The position numbers were made by a program, and so were the translations under genes. The notes beneath the pieces are model-generated. The model did no database searches. It was not told the origin of the DNA and saw only the letters and a list, made by a program, of their open reading frames with translations. From Candidatus Leptovillus affinis (GTDB taxonomy: Bacteria > Chloroflexota > Anaerolineae > Promineifilales > Promineifilaceae), in contig JADIYP010000006.1 of assembly GCA_016705235.1 (NCBI GenBank), forward strand, positions 372,001-436,000: DNA of 64,000 nt, written 5' to 3'. Shown one piece after another: positions 59,802 through 64,000 of this stretch (positions are counted from its first letter, which is position 1; every line of letters starts with the position of its first letter).

Positions 59802-61607
59802 TTAATCATCGTCCAGGCGAAGGACCGAGAGGAAAGCTTCCTGCGGCACCTCCACGTTGCCGATCATTTTCATGCGTTTCTTGCCCTTCTTCTGCTTTTC
59901 CAGCAGCTTTTTCTTGCGCGTGATGTCGCCGCCATAACATTTTGCCAGCACATCTTTACGCAGCGCCTTCACGTTGGCCCGGCTGACCACACGGTTGCCC
60001 ACGGCCGCTTGAATAGGCACTTCAAACATCTGGCGGGGAATTTCCTTTTTAAGCTGCGTCACCAGCCGCTGCCCGCGATGGTAAGCATCGTCTTCATGCA
60101 CAATCATCGCCAGGGCATCGACGGCTTGTTTGTTGACCAGCACATCCAGCTTGACCAATTTCGACGGCCGATAACCGGCAAAGTCATAATCCATGGAAGC
60201 GTAACCCCGCGTGGCGCTCTTCAAGCGATCATAAAAATTGACAATCATTTCGGCCAGCGGCAAATCGAACTTTAAGATGACGCGGCCTGGGGCGGGGTAT
60301 TCCTGGCCCACAAATTCGCCGCGCCGTTTGATTGCCAGGTCCATAATGACGCCGTAGTACTCATCCGGGGTGAAAATTTGCACGTGCATCCAAGGCTCGC
60401 GAATTTCTTCAATTGTGCCTGGGTCAGGCAAATCGGCCGGGCTTTCGATGATGATTGTTTCGCCTGTCTGGGCCAGCACAACTTCATACCGCACGCTGGG
60501 CGCGGTAGCCACCAGGTCGAGATCATATTCCCGCTCCAGGCGTTCCTGGATAATTTCCATGTGGAACATGCCCAGGAACCCGCAGCGAAAACCGAAATTG
60601 AGGGCATCGGAGGTTTCTGGATCGAAAACCAGAGAGGCATCGTTCAACTGTAGGCGTTCTAGCGCTTCTTTGAGCAGGGCGTAATCTTCGCCCTCGGTGG
60701 GATAAAAGCCGGCAAAGACCATCGGTTTGACCGCTTCGTAGCCGGGCAGGGGTTTTTCGGCCGAATTGTCTTTGAGAGTGATGGTATCGCCGACGCGACA
60801 TTCGCGTACCGTTTTAAGGCCGGTGGCCACGTAACCTACTTCACCGGCCGTTAGCTCTTTGACCGGTTTCATAGCCGGGCTGAAGATGCCAATTTCGATG
60901 GGTTCCGTGGTGACGGCGTTGGACATCATTTTAATCCACTGCCGATCTTTAAGCGTGCCCTGGAAAACACGCACGTAGGCGATGACGCCTTTGTAAGAAT
61001 CGTAGTGGGAGTCGAAGACGAGCGCCTGAAGGGGCGCTTCTGTTTCGCCGGAAGGCGGCGGCACGCGGCGGACGATGGATTCGAGGACGGCTTCGATGTT
61101 GGTGCCCATTTTGGCGCTGATGGGGATGACTTCTTCGGCGGGAATGCCGGTGATGTTTTCGACTTCTTCGGCCACTTCGTCGGGCAAAGCGGCGGGCAGG
61201 TCGATTTTGTTGACGACGGGGATAATTTCCAGGTCGGCTTCGATGGCCAGATAGAGATTGGCGAGGGTTTGGGCTTCGATGCCCTGGGTGGCATCGACGA
61301 CCAAGACTGCGCCTTCACAAGACAACAAAGCCCGGCTGACTTCGTAGCCAAAGTCGACGTGGCCGGGGGTGTCGATGAGGTTCATTTCATAGGTCTGGCC
61401 ATCTTTAGCGGTGTAGTTCATGCGCACGGCGGAGGCTTTGATGGTGACGCCTTTTTCGCGTTCCAGGTCCATGTCGTCGAGGACTTGTTCTTGCATTTCG
61501 CGGTCGGAGAGGGTTCCGGTAGCCTGCAACATGCGGTCGGCAAGGGTGGACTTGCCATGGTCGATATGAGCGATGATACAAAAGTTGCGAATGTTACTCT
61601 GATTCAT
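59802..61607 (-). CDS. lepA: Elongation factor 4 (LepA), translational GTPase
   Basis: A 601-residue ribosome-associated GTPase that affects translation initiation and back-translocation. G motifs are 'AHIDHGKSTLADRML' (G1), 'DTPGHVDFGYEVSRA' (G3) and 'NKIDLPAALPDE' (G4). Domains II, III and V-like follow, and the LepA-specific C-terminal domain ends 'LLEKQKKGKKRMKMIGNVEV', 'PQEAFLSVLRLDD'. The length matches LepA (~600). Start MNQSNIRNF (61607) is the conserved beginning; the longer frame to 61655 adds 16 unrelated residues. Nothing abnormal is seen. It is a reliable phylogenetic anchor for this contig. Confidence 0.95.
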   Translation of the reverse strand: MNQSNIRNFCIIAHIDHGKSTLADRMLQATGTLSDREMQEQVLDDMDLEREKGVTIKASAVRMNYTAKDGQTYEMNLIDTPGHVDFGYEVSRALLSCEGAVLVVDATQGIEAQTLANLYLAIEADLEIIPVVNKIDLPAALPDEVAEEVENITGIPAEEVIPISAKMGTNIEAVLESIVRRVPPPSGETEAPLQALVFDSHYDSYKGVIAYVRVFQGTLKDRQWIKMMSNAVTTEPIEIGIFSPAMKPVKELTAGEVGYVATGLKTVRECRVGDTITLKDNSAEKPLPGYEAVKPMVFAGFYPTEGEDYALLKEALERLQLNDASLVFDPETSDALNFGFRCGFLGMFHMEIIQERLEREYDLDLVATAPSVRYEVVLAQTGETIIIESPADLPDPGTIEEIREPWMHVQIFTPDEYYGVIMDLAIKRRGEFVGQEYPAPGRVILKFDLPLAEMIVNFYDRLKSATRGYASMDYDFAGYRPSKLVKLDVLVNKQAVDALAMIVHEDDAYHRGQRLVTQLKKEIPRQMFEVPIQAAVGNRVVSRANVKALRKDVLAKCYGGDITRKKKLLEKQKKGKKRMKMIGNVEVPQEAFLSVLRLDDD

Positions 61608-61661
61608 GGGGCCAAGTATAACAAATTGGCGTTGTAAATGGTAAAACGGGGGCAACTATAA

Positions 61662-61721
61662 AGACCCCAAGGGTTTATTCCTGCGAATTTGGATTATTGG
61701 GGTAAAAAACCCTTGGGGTCT
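61662..61721. repeat. Family B element with 'gcgaatttggattatt' interior
   Basis: agaccccaagggttt...aaacccttggggtct, interior nearly the same as at 59484-59576. It lies 55 bp upstream of the lepA start, so the lepA promoter may overlap it. Confidence 0.78.
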
Positions 61722-61732
61722 AGGAACAGGCA

Positions 61733-61770
61733 GGAGCAAGGGGAGGAACGGCCGTTCCTCCCCTTGCTCC
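61733..61770. repeat. Perfect 38-bp palindrome centred on ACGGCCGT
   Basis: ggagcaaggggaggaacgg / ccgttcctccccttgctcc with no loop, centred between 61751 and 61752. It lies 26 bp beyond the stop of the leftward DJ-1-like gene, so it may act as its transcript end. The centre is the window's over-represented 8-mer. Confidence 0.85.
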
Positions 61771-61796
61771 CGTCCGGCGATTGTTCTGCGATGTTA

Positions 61797-62267
61797 TCAG
61801 GCGAAGACCATCTTGTCGGTCAACCCCTGGATGAAGTCTTCGAGGTTTTGGCTGGCGCTGCGGAGGAGTGACGGCCGTTCCGTCACCACCTGTGACACAT
61901 CCTCAGCCAGATCGCTGCCACTGTCTGTAACAACAACCATGCCACTACCAGCATTGATGGTGCGGAGCATTGTCTTAACCCGGGCATCATGGCGAAGGAC
62001 ATCCCCATTATGTCCGCCAGATGGCAATATCAGCCAGCAATCTTGCTCCAAATCAATTGGCTTATCGGCCAAGGAAAAATCTGCTTTCAGAGCAACACCC
62101 TGTCGACTAAAGACCAGGCCATCAAACAAGCTGACGCTTTTTATGGGCAATCCAGCCTGCCGAAATTGATGCAGAAAGTAGATTACCTCAAGTTCATCAA
62201 ACCCATCCCCAATCAAGATATACGCCGGCACCCTTTTTCTCTTCTTATTACGATACGGTAACGACAT
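61797..62267 (-). CDS. DJ-1/PfpI-fold protein lacking the catalytic cysteine (copy B)
   Basis: A 156-residue relative of copy A: 'YILIGDGFDELEVIYFLHQF', 'RQAGLPIKSVSLFDGLVFSR', 'CWLILPSGGHNGDVLRHDAR' and 'GSGMVVVTDSGSDLAEDVSQ'. The expected nucleophile position reads 'VVVTDSGSD' without a Cys, as in copy A. The C-terminal helix 'QNLEDFIQGLTDKMV' is conserved between the copies. ATG 62267 has GAGGA upstream at good spacing; the GTG at 62288 does not. It is downstream of a 53-residue small gene on the same strand and divergent from the NB-ARC ATPase at 62887, matching copy A's arrangement. Confidence 0.65.
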   Translation of the reverse strand: MSLPYRNKKRKRVPAYILIGDGFDELEVIYFLHQFRQAGLPIKSVSLFDGLVFSRQGVALKADFSLADKPIDLEQDCWLILPSGGHNGDVLRHDARVKTMLRTINAGSGMVVVTDSGSDLAEDVSQVVTERPSLLRSASQNLEDFIQGLTDKMVFA

Positions 62268-62346
62268 AATTTTCCTCGTGTTGCTCACTTCTCACTGGAG
62301 GAATCCCCATTGAGCTATATTGTTTTACAGGAATGTTCTGGTTGGG

Positions 62347-62508
62347 TTACCCGACCCCACAAGACCCGGCGCTGCTCCCGACACAAAATCCATTGATGCT
62401 CATCCCGCCGGCTAAGGCCGTATGACCGGTATAAGAAATAGCTGCAAAAGCGGCTACCAAAACGACCAGGACCAACACCATCAAGAACAATTTCGTATTT
62501 TTAGACAT
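62347..62508 (-). CDS. 53-residue exported small peptide with Cys/Gly/Ser-rich end
   Basis: ATG 62508 to TAA 62347, preceded by AAGGAG (ideal spacing). The peptide has a Lys-containing start ('MSKNTKLF'), a hydrophobic segment 'LMVLVLVVLVAAFAAIS', then 'YTGHTALAGG' and the C-terminal 'MSINGFCVGSSAGSCGVG'. It looks like a signal peptide or anchor followed by ~20 small residues with two cysteines. Function unknown: a secreted or signalling peptide, or merely a small lipoprotein-like product. It lies 79 bp upstream of the DJ-1-like copy B, same strand, and shares its divergent promoter region with the NB-ARC gene. No equivalent was found at copy A. Confidence 0.6.
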   Translation of the reverse strand: MSKNTKLFLMVLVLVVLVAAFAAISYTGHTALAGGMSINGFCVGSSAGSCGVG

Positions 62509-62572
62509 CGTTTTCTCCTTTTTAACCTTTCACATTCTAAAAAAATTTGTAACCATTCAGGCTTCTCTGGCA

Positions 62573-62632
62573 AGACCCCAAGGGTTTGATACCCAAATAA
62601 TCTAAATCCTCAGGAGCAAACCCTTGGGGTCT
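62573..62632. repeat. Family B element, reverse interior
   Basis: agaccccaagggttt...aaacccttggggtct with interior 'acccaaataatctaaatcct', the reverse complement of the 59484 and 61662 interiors. It lies in the 378-bp divergent gap 62509-62886, which also shows three 'gctgcaaa' words at ~62731-62769 upstream of the NB-ARC gene. Confidence 0.78.
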
Positions 62633-62886
62633 GTATCGTTACAAAAATTTGACTCGTTTCTTCGCCTTTGCCTATGTGCAAAGCTATGAACACCTTAACC
62701 GATTTTTGCCAGTTTGATCTTCAAACTAGCTGCAAACTACCTATAAAGAGGCTGCAAATAGCTGCAAATACCGCCTTTTCTTGCGTTAAAGGCGGCACTT
62801 GTTCTATGATCTAGCCAGGAAACGCGGTGCTGGGGGCAAAATGAAGGTGGAATTGGCACAAAATCTGGTTGGGAAGGAAGAGATTC

Positions 62887-64000
62887 ATGGTTGGAAGGTT
62901 GATCACACCTGACGATGTTATCGAAGCGCTTCGGGTTTGGCATGGCAACGACACTCAAAATTGGCCCCTGGCGCACCTGCGGATTGGGCTAGAGGCCACG
63001 CGAAACGAGGATGCTTTTAGCAGTTTGGCGGAAGGGGGACCGGCCGCGCAAAATCGGGCGGTATTGAGTTGGGGGCTGGCCGCTTTACGCATGGTCATGC
63101 CAGAGGCGGAGGACCTGCTGCGCGAACGGTTTGAGCATCGCCGAGACGTTTTGGCCGTGGCAAATCGCTTGAATGTGTCGGAATCCAGCATTTATTACCG
63201 CCAGCGACAGGCGATCAACCAGTTAACGGATATTTTAAACACACTCGAGGAAAGCAGCGGAATTAGCTGGCGTCAACGGATGATAAATCGCTTGGAGTTT
63301 CCCTCTTATTCCCAACTGGTCGGGGTTCAGGATGCCCGAGAGACGCTAATTGAAGCTTTGTCGCCAGACAGCGGTCATTTTATTATTTCGATTGACGGTT
63401 TGGGCGGGATGGGCAAAACAGCGTTGGCCGATCAATTGGCGCGAGATATGATCGAATCGATGGAATTTGACGATATAGCCTGGACCACAGCCAAACAGAC
63501 GCACCTTTCGTCTTTAGGGCGATTGAAGGTGGAAAGCGGACGGCCGTCACTCACATTCCCCCTCCTATTAGATAAACTCGCCGACCAGTTCGAAATCCCT
63601 CTCAACACCTACAGCTCCCAACTCCAACGACAGAAATTAACCAGACAACACCTGCAAGAACGCACCTGCCTCGTCGTTGTAGATAACCTGGAAACCGTCG
63701 CCGACTATCGCAGCCTCTTACCCTCTCTGCGCAAAGTGCAAAACCCCAGCAAATTCCTGCTAACTTCCCGTTTTCGGCTGCTAGACGAGCCAGATGTCTT
63801 CTCCTTCTCGCAAAAAGAGCTGTCGGCCGAAGCCGCCTATGAACTCATCCGCCTGGAAGCCAAACGCACCGGATTTGCATCTCTTGCCCAAACGACAGAA
63901 ACCGAATTACAACCCATCTACGAAGCTGTTGGCGGCAATCCGCTAGCGCTCAAATTAATCGTCGGTCAGCTCAAATTCCGGTCTTTACCTCGTGTGCTTA
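62887..64000 (+). CDS. HTH-NB-ARC STAND ATPase (copy B), runs off the right edge
   Basis: 371 residues are visible, open to the window end. ATG 62887 has GGAAG upstream. The N-terminal region matches copy A in plan ('ITPDDVIEALRVWHGND', then 'DVLAVANRLNVSESSIYYRQ' as sigma-4-like HTH). The NB-ARC domain shows Walker A 'GLGGMGKTALADQLARD', Walker B 'TCLVVVDNLE', sensor 'KFLLTSRFRL' and 'VGGNPLALKLIVG'. The likely role is an inducible switch protein. The C-terminal part, possibly with TPR or other repeats, is outside the window. It is divergent from the small peptide and DJ-1-like genes. Confidence 0.78.
   Translation, partial: MVGRLITPDDVIEALRVWHGNDTQNWPLAHLRIGLEATRNEDAFSSLAEGGPAAQNRAVLSWGLAALRMVMPEAEDLLRERFEHRRDVLAVANRLNVSESSIYYRQRQAINQLTDILNTLEESSGISWRQRMINRLEFPSYSQLVGVQDARETLIEALSPDSGHFIISIDGLGGMGKTALADQLARDMIESMEFDDIAWTTAKQTHLSSLGRLKVESGRPSLTFPLLLDKLADQFEIPLNTYSSQLQRQKLTRQHLQERTCLVVVDNLETVADYRSLLPSLRKVQNPSKFLLTSRFRLLDEPDVFSFSQKELSAEAAYELIRLEAKRTGFASLAQTTETELQPIYEAVGGNPLALKLIVGQLKFRSLPRVL

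Overview
The window looks like a chromosomal segment of a GC-rich, free-living bacterium of the Chloroflexota (probably Anaerolineae-like; an inference from protein style, not a computed classification). The clues are lipoproteins with long Thr/Pro stalks and 'VEVTRIVEV'-type linkers, large NB-ARC ATPases, an HU-like protein with a DUF4469-type tail, many families of intergenic palindromes, and an extreme excess of the 8-mer ACGGCCGT (roughly two per kb by eye). No rRNA, tRNA or CRISPR array was found.

Layout. 0-15.8 kb is mostly housekeeping: start of pgi (leftward), a YitT-type membrane protein, lipoate ligase, a membrane-bound alpha/beta hydrolase, a saccharopine-reductase-like enzyme, a potassium module (KdpD/KdpE-like two-component pair, a universal-stress-like protein and a KimA-type K+ importer), a broken M23 lipoprotein, a 135-bp tandem repeat, a Ser/Thr kinase and an HU-like protein. 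16.4-25.6 kb is a defence/mobile island: a phospholipase D-helicase, an Eco57I-type adenine methyltransferase with a HEAT-like tail, a RAYT transposase flanked by identical 34-bp palindromes, and an HNH nuclease. 25.7-36.6 kb holds a lipoprotein, an MFS exporter, a family 1 glycosyltransferase, a rifampicin-phosphotransferase-like enzyme and a 1413-residue secreted repeat protein. 37-48 kb holds a sacsin-like ATPase, two unknown proteins and four paralogous exported SGNH-hydrolase-like proteins, one preceded by an overlapping 39-residue membrane peptide. 48.4-64 kb holds two copies of a head-to-head arrangement (DJ-1/PfpI-fold protein leftward, HTH-NB-ARC ATPase rightward), separated by a two-gene membrane operon and lepA. 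The second NB-ARC gene runs off the window.

The main themes are: (1) palindromes as a mobile layer of the genome, in which the 'acctgacaggt' family surrounds a RAYT transposase and is also inserted inside reading frames, where it encodes a DLTGxxxLSGL-type peptide, recalling the Rickettsia palindromic elements; (2) the twice-repeated DJ-1-like/NB-ARC pairing, the best candidate for an undescribed system; (3) a potassium-response module in which the Usp part of KdpD seems to be a separate protein next to KimA.

Caution: five genes are each broken by one base, in every case in or at a short homopolymer (near 11672, 18380, 21311, 38451 and 41880). This may be consensus error rather than biology, so the fragments are listed separately but described as single genes. 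All repeat counts and alignments were made by eye.
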